Part shown: one piece after another, positions 48,441-62,400 of the stretch
Layout of the letters: the number at the start of each line of letters is the position of its first letter
Numbering within the stretch: the first letter of the stretch is position 1
Assembly: GCA_036785705.1 (NCBI GenBank)
Contig: JAWUZG010000135.1
Coordinates: forward strand, 1,798,001-1,862,000
Direction: 5' to 3'
Length of the DNA: 64,000 nucleotides
Source: Acanthornis magna
Taxonomy: Eukaryota > Chordata > Aves > Passeriformes > Acanthizidae
Notes under the pieces: model-generated
The model's input: the letters and a program-made list of their open reading frames with translations, nothing else
The model's database searches: none
What the model was told of the DNA's origin: nothing
Position numbers and translations under genes: made by a program

Positions 48441-51400
48441 GCTGCTTGGTAAGGTTTCAGTCAATGCATGCGGTTATTCCGCTCTCGTTGCCGAATCCTG
48501 TGGTTTTCCCTATTGAAGGTTGTGACATGTCTGTTGGTTAGCTCCCAAATTTACTGAAGTCTTTTGGACAGGCTCTGGCCCTTATCCTGTCAGCAACTCT
48601 GCCTAGCTCAGAGCTGCCTGAAAGTTTGCTGAGCGTGTTAACTTCCTATTTGAGTGGAGCTTAGCCTATAAAAGCCTACTGATAAAGTCCATCCTGTTAT
48701 TTTTATTTTGATAGCCTCCTAAGATACTTAGCAGTGCTTTTAGGAAAAAACCCTCCATTTATATGTAAATGTAATATATGTATAGATGTATATACTCCTA
48801 CTCTTCTAAAGAAAAGGAAAGACTCAGTAGTGAAGCAGAAATTGGTGTTTTATTCTTAATGCAGAGATGACGTAGATATATTTAGGTTGATGTATGAAAT
48901 TCTGTAATACTTTTCTTCTGAATACACAATTTTCTGCCCTCTTTATTTCACTGACTAGCATGACCACTCTACTATCTATAGTTTTGGATACAATTTATTG
49001 CGCTTTTGAACAAGAAGTGTTTGGTTTGTGAGAAAGCAGTGTGATGTGTGTTAAGAAAGTATTTTCATGTTAGATTCCAAGTCTCTTCTATGGGGAGAAA
49101 TCATCATAATTGGTCTTCCAACATCTCCATTAGACATCTTAAATAGTTTCCACATACTTGTGAAAGTTTCAATTACCTCACGTACTATTTGACAATTTTA
49201 GTCCAAGTAAGGGACACTGGCTGAATTTCTGTACCATGAGAAAAATGTGGTCTAGAAGGATTTCTTACTGAGAAAAAGGAATGCATCTTTAATTTTTTTT
49301 TTTAAGATACTGTGTATCTTGCATGATTTTTTTTTTTTTTTAAGATATACAGTATCTTGGATGCTAGCCCCAAGCCAGACTCTTTATATTTGCAAATTTT
49401 AATTTAAGTCAGGGAAGAAAACTCTGGCAAAACATGAAAAGTTACTTTAATATAATTTATTTTTTGTTTTGGTGTGGTTTTTTGTTGTTTAGTTCTCATT
49501 ATTTGAAGCCATTAGCTAAATGACCATGTGGCTCCAGCTCTCAGTTTATGAGCTAGATGATGGATGCTGCAATTACTCTGAAATAAAGTGTTATTTTTTA
49601 TAAGTTAAGAACTGGTTGTTTGTAAGTGAAAAAATGATTGCTGAGCATTAGGAACATGTAAATGGAACTGGAGGGAAGAGGAAGATCTACAGAAATTCAG
49701 AGAAGGACTTTTGAGGCTTTCTGAAAGAGCTTGTGGAAATGAGCCCAGTGACAGTCCCATGCTCATTTCCTCCAGTGATCACTGGATCTACCTGGACATT
49801 TAAGGCAGCTTTTAGTCTTGTGTGAAAGATATGATTTGATTCTGGTTATTGTCTCAGTCCAGTAAACTTAGCTGAAGGAAAGCTTCTATGCAGGGGTGGA
49901 TTTGGTGGTGTAAATCTACTTTTAGTTCAGTTAAAGACCATGGTCTTCCCTTAACCTCATCAGAAGAATGAACAAATCTAGTTCACTTCCCCCTCAAATT
50001 TCTCTAGATTTCTTCTTGTGTTCAATGTGCAAACTGACATGAATACAGACTAATCAAGGAAAGCATTTTTAACAGACTCTCCAAGAAATACAGCATTCTG
50101 CATAAGCACTTGTTTGCTGCCAATAGATCAAGACACAATAATGTAGACCACATACAAGGCTCTAGAATAATCTTAAAGAACATGAAGAAAATTACAACCC
50201 AGGTTGCCTCACAAAAGTACAAGTTCATGACTAGTCCTACAGGACCATGTTAGAAATTGAATTATAATTTATACCTACATAATTTGAATACTCAGTGTGG
50301 TTGCTGTCCAGTACTTAATTAATTTTGTTTGTGTGGTTTTTTAAAAGAAAAACCCAGTGTGAGAATTTTATTATGGAGCATGACTTCAAGTTGAATGAGA
50401 TGGCAGTAATTATCCTTGAGAGAAACTGGTTTCATTGTACATGGCAAACTTGTGAAACCCAAAGGACATACTCTGCCTTGCCTGGCTCCTGAAATCAGCA
50501 GAATTGTGTTAGTTCAGATTGCAGATTGTTGTGGGGTTTTTCTACAGAAGATGTAACCTCCCACCTTGCTTTTGAGAAGGAAGTAGAATGGAGCATTATT
50601 TGTTCAAGAAAGCAGCATTCAGTTTAAACAATTTCTTGCAGCGATACCTTTGCCTACAGCTCCTTAGAGCTACATAAATCCACTGAGGAAAACAATAACA
50701 AGTGGCAAATGGGCTCTGATGATAACAGGTTCATAACAGCAAAATTTCAAAGGAAGAGAAGGGGAGCAAGCAGGAGGAGCAGTAATAACAGGAAGATGTT
50801 TGCTCTGTTAACTTTTGCATGGGCAAGAGATAGACTCAGGCCTCCTTCACGTGAAAGTGTGTGGTCACAGCTGCTGCCTTGAGTGCTAAGGTGAAAATAC
50901 AGGTGGCATCCCTTGGCATGTGCAGGCAGCTAAAGGTACTCCTGACCATGAAGGGAGCACAGAGGCTGCTGGCTGCTTGCTGGCAGGCCATGATGGGCTG
51001 TTTGTTTTCATACTCACAGTCTTGGGACACTGCTGCCAATGTCACAGCAGTTTCTTTTCATTTTAGGCTGCTGAAAGGGCTTACTTTGTGGATTTGCTGG
51101 TTAGATTGATATCCTAAAATTGAAACCATATATAGTTATGTCACGTTAATATTTGGTTTGGTAATTTCTGTTTTGCTTTATACACTTCTGATTCAGCACA
51201 GGAATACTGCATTCAGCTAAAGGTTTGTTGATTCCCTAAGAGCCAAAAAATTAAAAACAAACTAGCTTCTTTTGAATATTGCTGTCTTGTGTTCTGAATA
51301 ACTATTTGCAATCACTAACTACTTATGGTAAGCCTCTGAAAATAGATGCATATAATGGAAGTCATGTTTTTTAAGGAAAAAGCAGATCAGTGATCCCTGT

Positions 51401-51539
51401 TACAGACTGTCCACAAAATATCAGGAACTAGTTTTGCTTCATATTGCTGTAAGTGGAGCAAGGCCTTGGCCTTAAAAAGAGATCAAATTGATACCTCGTT
51501 GAAAATATTGAGATGCCTTAAACCATTTATTTTGGATAA
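48441..51539. other. Non-coding background between CR1 fragments
   Basis: AT-rich, no gene recognised. It contains the paired hairpin and poly-T motif listed separately. Confidence 0.5.
49304..49358. repeat. Two near-identical 17-bp palindromes separated by poly-T
   Basis: AAGATACTGTGTATCTT (49304-49320) is itself an inverted repeat with a 7-bp stem. AAGATATACAGTATCTT (49342-49358) differs from its reverse complement at one base. Each follows a run of T (11 and 15 respectively). The pair can form either two small hairpins or one larger foldback. Confidence 0.75.
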
Positions 51540-52870
51540 ATCACACAGAATCACAGAATATGCTGAGTTGGAAGGAACACACGAGGATCATTGAGTCCAG
51601 CTCCTGGCTCTGCGCAGGAGACCCCAAGAGTCACCCCATGTGCCTGAAAGCATTGTCTAAATGCTTCTTGAACTCCGTTGGCCTTGTTGCTGTGACAGCT
51701 TCCCTGGGGAGCTGTTGCAGTGCCCAACCACCCTCTGGTGAAGATCCTTTCCCTGAAATTAAACTTAAACCTCCCCTGACACAACTTCAGGGCATTCCCT
51801 CAGGTCCTGTCACTGTCACCACAGAGAAGAGATCAGTGCCTGCCCCTCCTCTTCCCCTCAGGAGGAAGCTGTAACTGCAGTGAGGTCTCCCCTCGGTCTC
51901 CTCCAGGCCGAACAGAGCAAGGCCTCAGCCACTCCGCACACAACTTCCTCTCTAGGCCCTTCACTATCTTCGTGGCCCTTCTTTGGGATGCTCTCTAATA
52001 ACTTAATATCTTTTATCTCATTCCCCAGTCTGTCCATACCTCCAGGACTTCCCCATCCCAGGTGCAGAATCTGGCACCTGGATTTCCTTTGTTGAACTCT
52101 GTACGGTTGGTGACTGCCCAGTCCTCACCACTGTCGAGGCCTCTCTGCAGGGCCTCTCTCAGCTCCTCCCAGCTTTGTATCATCTGTGAACTTGCTCTGT
52201 ATCCCTTCCAGTCCTGCATCCAAGTCATTTATGAAGATGCCGATGAGCACAGGGTCTGATGGACACTAGTGCCAGGTCCCTGTCTGGTGTCACCCCATTC
52301 TCTGTAACCTTTTGCGCCCGACCCATGAGCCAGTTGCTCACCCATCTCATGGTGTGTTTATCCAGCTGTGTGCTGGACATTTTGTCCCGAAGGATCCTCT
52401 GAGAAACGGTATCCAAAGCTTTGCTGAAATACAGAAAGGTTACATCAGCTGGCTTCCCCTGATCAACTCAGTGGGTTACTTTGTCATAGAAGCAAATCAG
52501 GTTTGATAAGCACGACTTTCCTCTCATGAAGCCGTGCTGGCTGTAACCAATGACTGTGTTGTCTTTCAGGTGTTTTTCAACACCTTCCAAAATAATCTCC
52601 ATAACTTTGCGTGGCACTGAAGTGAGACTGATAGATCTGTGGCTTCCAGGGTCCTCCTTTCTCTTCTTGAAAACTGGGGCATTTGCCAGCTTCCAGTCAG
52701 CTGGACCTCTCCAGATTCCCAAGACCACTCAAAAATTATTGAGAGGTTTTGTGATGATATCAACTCTTGAGCTATCTAGCTCTTTGAGGATTCTTGGATG
52801 AATCCCATCAGGTTGAATAGATTTGTAGGGATCCAGCTGGAGCAGTAGAAAATTTGTCTGCTGGAGAACT
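51540..52870 (-). mobile_element. 5'-truncated CR1 non-LTR retrotransposon
   Basis: The plus strand starts with the reversed 3' terminal repeat (TCACACAGAATCACAGAAT) and a reversed 3' UTR ending in segments such as CCTCCCCTGACACAACTTCA. On the minus strand, decayed reverse-transcriptase blocks follow in the right order: PDGIHPRILKEL near 52.80 kb, DWKLANAPVFKKRKEDPGSH, ISLTSVPRKVME, SQHGFMRGKSCLSNLICFYD near 52.5 kb, then a TVSQRILRDKM and RWVSNWLMGRAQKV region near 52.3-52.4 kb. The catalytic YADD region is missing, so the RT is dead and internally deleted before the 3' UTR. The 5' end is lost or unrecognisable beyond 52.87 kb. Subfamily not determined. Confidence 0.9.
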
Positions 52871-53134
52871 TTGTCAATGGCAATAGCCCTAAAGCCATCT
52901 TGACCTCATGGAAAAAAATCTTGCTGCCCTTCTTCCATCAGAATAACTTTGACCTCATTAATATTTTTACTTTGGCAGTCACAGCATGGTGGGGTTGTAA
53001 CCCAACTTAGAGATGTTAGCTGCTGGACCTCAGAGGGAAATCCCTGATCCTCTGAGCCTTCTAGATTTGCTAGGAAAACTCCTTCTGGATAAATGTCTGT
53101 GTCATAGGGATTACAGAGCAAGTGTCGCTGAGCT

Positions 53135-53419
53135 TCACTGTGGATTCTGCCAGCATGCATGCAGCAGGACACCACAGTGATCTTTGTCACAGCTGCAGGG
53201 ATTCTTGTCACAGCCACAATAGCGATCCTTATGGCATCCAGTGCTTTCGTCACAGTGCTGCGAAATAACTGCAGCAGCTGCAGCCTCTGCCAGCTCTGTG
53301 AAGGCCAAGCCTGTATGTGGACAGTGAGCACAAGCTTTGCCTCCTGCTGGTAACCCAGATGGAGGAAGAGGTCTAAAGTCATCACCTGCTACATTGGTGT
53401 GTTGGTACTGAGACCCAGA
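53135..53419 (-). other. Cysteine-rich open frame without start codon
   Basis: The minus-strand frame from 53419 to the TGA at 53135-53137 gives about 94 residues with a striking cysteine pattern: CAHCPHTG, then C-x5-C-x5-C-x-C-x4-C-x-C-x4-C with repeated CDK/CDKD units, preceded by a proline/glycine part and an alanine run. No ATG opens it. An overlapping frame (53385-52906, 159 codons) is also open and ends with protein-like sequence including PCCDCQSKN. It could be a frameshifted remnant of a retrotransposon or host gene, or just the translation of a degenerate TGTGAC/CACAG repeat. I do not recognise a family. Confidence 0.25.
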
Positions 53420-56400
53420 TCAACCCCTTGACATGAGAGAGGACAGCTCTGCCTCCATGGGCACTGTGAGTCTGACCTGTGAGGAGAGGTTTAGTGACCT
53501 AGAGATTCAGAACTTGTTACTAGGGGATATGATAGCAGCATAATGGGCTTGAAGCATGGAAACAATGTGTCCTGCTGCTTTGTTCCCTCATGTACTTATA
53601 CTACTGTTCAATCTGAATCTTGCCCTACCTTACCTGTGGCATTACAGGAGCACCTTTGTGCTTCTTAATATTTCTATAACCTCTGTGCTTCATACTTCCC
53701 ATCCTCCTTTTGGCTCTGGCTAGGTAAAGGCATATGAAGGGACAACTATTAGACTTCCTGATGTTATACAGGTACATTGTTTTCAAATCTGAATCCTGCT
53801 CTTAATTTATTTTAGTCTGGAGAAATCAAATAATGCGATATTGGGTAAAACATATTTATGAATGCATGTGCCCGATGTTACGTGCCGTTTACAATTTGCA
53901 TCTTTCCTGGTCCCACAAGACTGATTATAAAGACTATTAAAAAGGCACTTGATGGTATGTTAAAATTTTAGGGCTTTAGGTCATGACATAAACTGTAAAA
54001 AGTATTACTGAGTACAAAAGGCAGTCCATTTCTAATGTCGTTGGTAGTAATTTCCTTTACTGACTCTGGTGTACTGTAAAACAAGTTTTACTAACCTCAG
54101 AAGTAAATGTCCTTAATGTGTGCCTGCTCTGGATAGTTTATAGGGGTTGTGCAGGTAAGTGTGTTTGCCTGGCAGTGTCCTGCTTTTACCTGCACTTCTC
54201 TCAGTACTGCAATACTGTGCTGGAAACTGGAATATCAAAAAGTGTCTCTAGAGTATTAGCAGCTGTTGTGGGGCAGCCCCATTAGCCACAGATTTCACTG
54301 CCTGGAAATGAACAATAAAAAGCAATCCTCATGACAATGGTTGCTCAACCAGCTTCTTTATCTAACTGGAAAAGATCTTTCTGCTTGATTCTGAGCTAGT
54401 ATTTCTTTATTTCTTTATCAAGAAAGATTCAAAGTACTTCTGTTTCCCCCTTGAAAGTGATTTAAAAAAAATAAATAGAATACTAGCAAGGGGTGTATGT
54501 ATATTACTGTAATTAGTATGGGGGAGTGAATCCATTTTTTTCCCTGTATATGTTAAAATCTTGAATTTGGGGGAATTCTTCTGATTCTTCTTCCAAAGGA
54601 TATTTTTAGGCTGAACATCCTCTTTTGCCTTATGTGAGAGGCAGCCAATACTGCTGTGTTAGTGTGTGTTCAAACTGCTCTGAATTAATCCTGTGTTTCC
54701 TGGCAACAACTTCCCATTTCTTTCCTTATCTTTTCGCAGTGCTATGAGGATTTGATCTGAGGCACCATTAGTAGAATAGACATAACGATTGTATCAGTTG
54801 ATTAGAGGCATCTAATGTAGTTTCTGGACATCAGTTACTGCTCAGTAATGGAAATAGTTCAAGGAAATACTTCATGAAGCTTACAGCTGACTAAGAAGCT
54901 GGAAATCTGTCATTTTGTTTACAGGCACGTAGGCAATTCTTCCATGTCCTCATTGTAGTGTGAAAGGTCCCGGGTGGAAAGGTAGCTTGTCCTCTGGCTT
55001 AGGTTTGCCCCTTCTTTGGTGCAAGTTGCACAACTTCCAAGGTATAGTCACCCTTTGAGTCCTCTGTTGGCAATTACATTGTCCCAGGCTCAAAGTGGGA
55101 ATCTCCCTGCTCAGATTACATTTGTCTTCCTTTCCCAGAGATGTGAGCTGGTTGCTGCTGCCATGACCGAAGGATAATATAGGACGGTAACTGGATCTGG
55201 GTGTCAGTGTGGGAAGTTCAGTACATGGTATTTTCTAACTTCTTCACAGCTGTACTAGGATTTTCCCCCATTTTTGTTGGCTTTTTTTTTTAAATTTCAT
55301 GCAGAGCTGTATTAATTACCAAGGTTTTTTATTATTATTATTTTTAAATTTGATGATGCTACTTTATTTTATTGCATCTATTTGACTCTTGTCAAAACCA
55401 CTTATGAATAACAGCAACATAATTTAGTAGAGGATATCAGCTCAGCTGCTCTATGAAAGCTTTATTTAAAGGGCTTCTCTTTACATGCAGTGAATATTTA
55501 ATCATTGCCTTTATTTTCTGCTCTCATTTTCAATTCAGATTTCAATTTATAGGTTTTAATTATGTAAAAAAGACAAAGATATGCTCTTTTCTTCTCTCTG
55601 TTGAATTTTCCTAACACAGTCTAATTTGAATTGAAAACTGACTTTTACTGTATTCAAGTTGGTTTTAGGGTCCTTCCAGAGTTTCAGAATTTCTATTATA
55701 TTAAACATTTCTGAATCTAGAAAAGTGCTGGCTCAAACCTTGATGCTGTTAAATTCAATAGACCTTTTGCCAATAACATTCATAATGCTAGGTTTTGCAC
55801 ACTCAGTTTTAGGTAGGTTAGTAAGTTCACAATAATGCAGGATTTTTATTGCAAATGATGTCATATTAGTACTTGTGATTACTTAAGGCAGACTTTTTTA
55901 AGCCATGGTTAATTTATGGATTACTAGCAAATAAAATGACTTGCTGTATCAATTTAGGAATTTCAAATTCTGTTAAATGCAGTGTAGGTTTGAAATGTAT
56001 TTTTAATACCTGTCATCTCCTGTAAGTAATTGGTACAATGTATACATAACGTTAGTAGTAAAAGGATACTTCAGAATTTTTCTAGTAACTATTTTAAGAG
56101 CTGTCTTTTCTCTCTTTTGTTTCATCTAAGGATCAAATTTTAGTTCCAACTATGATTTTACTGAAAACTCTGTAAGTTGTTAAATCAGTAATATGTGTGG
56201 GTTTGGGGTTATTTTCAGAAGTTAGAAGATTAAGTTCCTCTAGAAGGAGATAAAATGTCTAAATTCACCTAACCTTTTGTTCTGCTGTATGCTAGATCCT
56301 AACATCATCAGGTTCACAGTGGCCTTTCATTCAGTCATGACCTAGTTCAATGTACAGGTAACAAATCAATAGCCTGAGATAGTAACATTTACTGTCTAAT

Positions 56401-59400
56401 TCCTACTACTTCAACAGTGGATTTCCACAGTTATGTCAATTATGTTTTGGAAATATCACTGAACTTTGCTTATTTGAACCCATTAATGTGCTGAGACAAG
56501 GTTGGGTTTGCTTCAATAACATTGCAGAATGCTTTGATGATTTCAATACCTTTGTCTTACAAAAAAAGAAAAGAAAAGAAAAAAAAAAATTGTTCAAAGA
56601 GTTGTATGAAACAAGTGCCATTGTACAGCCTGCAGCACACTCCTTGGTTCCTGGATTCTTGTTAAGTGCTGCTGTGGTCTGATGGGAGCAGTTCAGTTTC
56701 TATCGCACTGCTGCCATTAAGCCCTTGCTCTCAAGATAGTTTTCTCCCACACATAAGTGTGCAGCCTTGAGTGAATAAAGTCCCAAAGAATTGGGGTGGC
56801 ACCTCTACAGCCAAATTAATTTATTTTTACCTGCTCTGGCAAGGTTGCTCTAGCAAGGTTTAACATGGTGAATACTACGTCTCATAACTGGGCTGTGTGA
56901 AAAGTAACATTCCCATCTGTTTGACTACAGCTTGAACTTTGGAAGATGGACAGTGGTCTTGTCACATGTACGCTTTTCTTCTTCCATGGACTCTAGTGTG
57001 ATTTTGTCTGGCCCTTTGTGTTAATTTATACTACACTACTCTCCCTGTTCCTGTATGTAGGTGGGAAGCCATGACTTCATGCTACCTTCACATCCAAGGG
57101 ACTAATGAAACAGAACACTGCTTACTATTTTCCTGGCATAAAGGGAAAGCCTAGAATGAGCAGAAATCATAATTTAACTTGTATTAAGTTTCTACATGCA
57201 TTTTTCATCACCTGAAAAAAATTGTCTTCGCAAACTAACTTTTTAATGAGAAAGCTTCTAGTGTTGCTGGTAGCAATGATTAAGTATCTAACTACCTATA
57301 GCACTTCTTGTTAGTTCATTAAAAGACTAGCCTTCCTAATTACATTTGCATGTCTCTCCATAATTTGTACAGACCTCAATAATTAAATGGGTGATAATCC
57401 GTCAGCAGAATTGCAAAAGACCTTGATCCTTACATACGCAAACCCTCGGGCAGTATTTACAGTTTTCTAATAGTGTGTTGCCTTTCTTACTTGATTTTTA
57501 ACTGAATAGAAGACACTGTTGATGATATTAGCTTCACAAATAGTCTGTTGTGCAATGGATGAAGACACTTTGGGATGGATATAGGCAATCTGTCCCCTTG
57601 CTCCCTAGTCATTGCAAAGACAGATCTCATTTCTGGTTTAGTTATTTGAAACTGTCTGTGTCTTTATTTCACTGATAAGTCATTTTAAAAGCTGGAGTGA
57701 ATGTTATTTTTTTACTCTTTGAAGGCCTGATCTCTTTGTGATGCTTGGATGGCCAAAAGATGGTGACTTAAACACAAATTAGGTACCTGCAGCACAATTT
57801 CTAATGGTGCAGAGGTGAAGCTGGGGAATTGGTGCTCACCCTCTGAAGGTCAGAGCACAGATTGACTTGCATGACTGGAGATACTCAGCACTTATAGTGC
57901 TTATATTCATCTGTTTTCTCTTTTATTTGTTCTTCTCTTCAGGCAGCTAAAAAACTAAGCCATTCTATTTCAATTTCTTCTTAAAAAATTTTTATAATCT
58001 GGTCTTCAGCTTTAGTGTAATTTTACCTCTTCTTTCATACTTACGTGAGTTAAATGCTTTATGTCTCTATTTCATGTGGGAAATGCCTCCAAGGGCATCC
58101 ACTTACATATAGCAATTTTGGTGCATCACCTCCGAATAATTCAGAGAAAACCTATGCATCATTAGATGAAATTTTGCACTCTTATCAGTGCAGTGCCCAC
58201 TTTCTGATCATCTGAAAAGCTTTCAGACTCACCCATGAGTTATACAGCCATCACTGCCCATTTTCTAGCTGAATCCCTGTGTCTACACATGCTCCTGGCT
58301 CACCAGCTCTGCTCTTAGTCTCCCCCCAGAGCAGCACAGGGTGATTATATTTCTAACTCATTTGGCTTATCACATTTAAGACTCTACTTGAAGAGCAAGG
58401 TCTCCGCTTTACCACTGCATCATTATCTTCTGAAATATTTTTAAAATGTGCCATTTTAGCCCTATGTTATATGTTCTGTCCTCAGAACAAGGCAGCAAAA
58501 CTGGAACAGGGAGAAAGGAAAATGCCTGCTGTGTTTCGAGTTAGTGTTCCTACTGGGACATATCTTTGAGGCAGGGCCATGTGGAGGTAGAGCAAATGGT
58601 GCAGGAAGGCACTTTGCTGAGTTGAAATGAAATATCACAAGCTGAAACAGTAGTTTCTGACCACCTGCCTGGACAAAGTGATTTCATCTGGGCTGCTATT
58701 GGAATTGTCCTTGTGTTGTTTGGCAACTCTTTGCAGCATCCTCTTTATATTATTTCAGTTTGTGCACATGTTGTGAATAAAAAGAAACTAAGAGAAAATG
58801 AGGAGTATCTTCTCTTCCAGAAAAGCTTGTTACCTATGGCAAAATCCTCCAAATCATTACTCTTTTACAAAGGGGCAGTCATATGCTGTAAATAATGAAC
58901 AGTAATGATAAAACATCTGAGAAGACTTAGATAAGAACATGTATTGAAAAAATGCAATTATTATGGTCTGAGAGTTTTCACAGTGGGCAAAACCATGTAC
59001 TTTATAATTTCTACTATTTAATTTTTTAATCGCATTTCTTTCAAAGTTAATTTATTCTGATGAAGTGGGATATCTGCTGATTATTTAACATATCCATCTA
59101 TTTTGTGAGCTTTAGTGTTGCCCTGAGTTTCATGTTAATTATATAGGACCATCACTATATTTAAAAACCAGTCTCCATTAAAAAAACTAAATCGTTAATA
59201 TATCAGCTGTTAGCTGTACTTAACAGAGGTCTTCTGCATCTCTCACAGGCTTTATGAATTCTTAGGCTGGCAGTCCTTTCTGCTATTTATGTGTACTGAA
59301 GCAACCATATAATTTATCTGGTTTGGAGCTCCTTTCTTCCAGCATATTCAGAGCTTACCGGTATCACTAATAGGAAAACAGAAAGAGATTCATCCCTTAA

Positions 59401-62400
59401 TTCCTAAACATCTTGATAAATGAGCAACAGAACCTGCCAACTAGCTAATATAACATGGTATACAGACTGTGATATTAGGTATAAGAGGTTGATTTGGCAG
59501 GATTTTTGAGTATGTCATGTGACTTGTAAAGAGATGAAAATAAAAGATATAAAATACATAGCCTGCCTCAGTATTTTCCCCAGCACTCACATGGAAGTGA
59601 CAACAGAGTTCCTGCTCTTCACTTCAGGTGTTTTATAAACTTGCCTACCTTCTTGACTGCCACCAGTTGAAATGCTGGTGTGAGGAATTAGGATTGGATG
59701 CCTGGGTGATGAGAAAATGAAAAGGATTGCTCTTCAAATGATTCTGAGGGGATACGCAATAGAGCAGAACCCTTTTTGAAGGATTGGTTCAAAGGAAAAC
59801 ATAGGCTCAAAATAATGAGCTTTTAAAAACCTGTCTTACTGCTTGTGGTTCCTCACTGTGCTTCAGATATAATTCATATCAAGGTTTTAGGATTTATCAT
59901 TACCTAGACTACCCTGACCTCCATCAGTGCCCCGCCTACAAATACAGATAGTCTTTGTGTAGAATGCCTTCATACCCTCAAAGTTCTAGAAATTTCAGTA
60001 ACATTAAATAAATAATATTAAAGGCAAAAATTTCTGGCATTACCTAAAATTTTCCCCAATTACTATGAAGAGGAAGAAACTTGTATTTTGGCTTCCTTAA
60101 TGCAGTAAGTGTTGGTTAAGTTGGATTTAGCTACTTGACTGTGTCATGATAGATAAAGATTAGAACTGTATAAATAAAATACTAGGCACATGGTTAATAT
60201 TTTTCTAACTAGAAGGCACAGCTAAAAAGTTTGGGTTTGTACATGAAACCAACTTAAATAGTCCTGAGTTTTGAAAATGCACCCATTTTCAGTTTTTTTT
60301 CTTCTTCTCCTTATTTGGTGAGGCTTCCTTTATTTTTCCAGGGATCAGCTGAGGAACACTGGTGCAATATTCTTCCCTGGCACTGGTGTCCCTTGTTCAG
60401 TGACACTGTGTGTCCCATGTGGTCATTCTCTCCAAGGGCGTTATTGTAACAGTATATTAGAATTTTTTTCCTTCCTAAAATTAGTCTAAGGCATTTCAAA
60501 TACTTGGCCTTAAGGGCACGGCTGATTCATGTGGGAGCTTTTCAAGGGAAAAATGGTAGTAATGTGCCCAAACTCTGTTTTCCTGATGTGGGGAAAGGGC
60601 ACTGAAAGTATTCTATGCCTTTGAAAATGCTTTTTCTTTTGGTCCCCAATTTATTTTCGTTTTTATTGCTTAAATATTGCCCACGAAATATTAGCCAGTT
60701 GTAGCGCTTGATTGAATTATGAGTAAGATGAGCTAAAAAACATTGTTCTTCCATGTTTCTTTGTGTCATTCAATAGCTCTGATCTGACTTCTGAAATATA
60801 TTTACACATTTTTCTTGGAGTTTCATGACATCATCACATCTGTAGATTTAGGGGTCTGATGCAAATGATGATCTGATTCTGTTAAAATGATCAGTCTGCC
60901 AAAACATGAACAACATTTTGTATTCTCTCCATCTCTTACATGACTGAATAGATTCCAGTATTTTATGTTATGGACTTTGTTTTGAATCACACTCTTTCGT
61001 TGCATGCATGAAGTTTTTTGAAACTTTCTTCTGATATATCAGTATTGGCAACAGCTGGTCCTCCCTTCCTTAAGCACCCAACACTTTTCACAAACTTTTT
61101 GACTCTTAAAAGAGTACTACTTGTGGGTTTTGTAATCATTTTAGCATCATGGTTTTTTTAGTTAAATGCCCACACAAATAGAAATTAAAGGAATCTTGGG
61201 ATGATATAAAGTTATTTGGATTAATTAATCCCTATCAAAACTTCACTGAGCTATTTACATATGTATTATAGGTCAATATAGACCTCCATTTTAATTCATG
61301 TCTTTATGTAAAAACTTCTTTACAGCCTGGATATTTGCTTCCATGTGCTTTGCCTGTGAGCTCCAATAAGTATGACTCAGAGATGTTGCTTGGACTTTCA
61401 TTTTTATTTTAAGCATAAAGACTATTGTAGTTCCAACAGATTATTATTTAAAAGTTGGTTTAAAAATACTAAACAGATAAACATTTAAGAAAACTCCTTT
61501 ACCATGCAGCCAAATATTTCATAAAGTATGTATAGTTTTTACTTCTACTCCTGCAGAGAATGTAAGAAATCATCCTATTTTGGTACCAGTATAATGTGTC
61601 AGAATAGTTGTGCTTTGTGGTCTAATCAAAAATATTAGCTGAAATGGGGAGGATGAGGGTCTTAATGGATTGCTATATGGACAGAAGAGATTTTTTTGTT
61701 CTTTAGTATAAAAGGAATCATCCAGTGATTCCGTTGAAAATATTTAGTTTGAACACTGATATCGAAATATTGCACTGAAAGATAAACAGATGACTTCAGA
61801 ATGATGGTAGCAAATGCAATTATGCTTCAACCCACAATAATCTTAAGTGAGATATTTTATTAAATGTTAATAACTTTGGGGACTAGACTTTTGGCTTCTT
61901 CTTAGGTCTTTCAAATAAGAGTTGTTCTGTGCAACAAGATGCCTGCAATATAAAGGTGGAATGTGTACCAAGGGGTGATTCTGAGGGCTTAAAACCATTT
62001 GAGATTTATTAGTTTTCTGGAGTTGGGTTAACATGGTTCCGTGAATAGGCACAAGGCCTGGAGAGTGGGATTAGGAAGGTTTCCAGAGGCTCTGAACTCA
62101 TGTCAAGCAAACCTGTCATGCCAAGCAGCTAAGTCAACTGAATAGGGAAAAGTCTTGGAAGTGCTTTATCAATGCATAATGTTTGTAAATTTTATTCAAT
62201 TAATTTACAGCTGCAGGGCTCATGAGGCTGAAATTAAAGTTTTATAAAGTTTTGATAAGGAAGCAGCCAAAACCAAACAAAAACATTTGATTAGCTTTGG
62301 ATGTTTTTTTAACAAGTTGGCAGGGGAACAAAATTGCAAGCAAGTATTTCAGAGGAAGGTGTACCTAGTCTTGGGAGCTACTGTAGTCGGCTGGATTGGT

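Noticed and set aside
51560..51874. 104-codon plus-strand open frame
   Set aside because: It is the antisense reading of the CR1 3' UTR. Such frames recur in every copy and are not genes.
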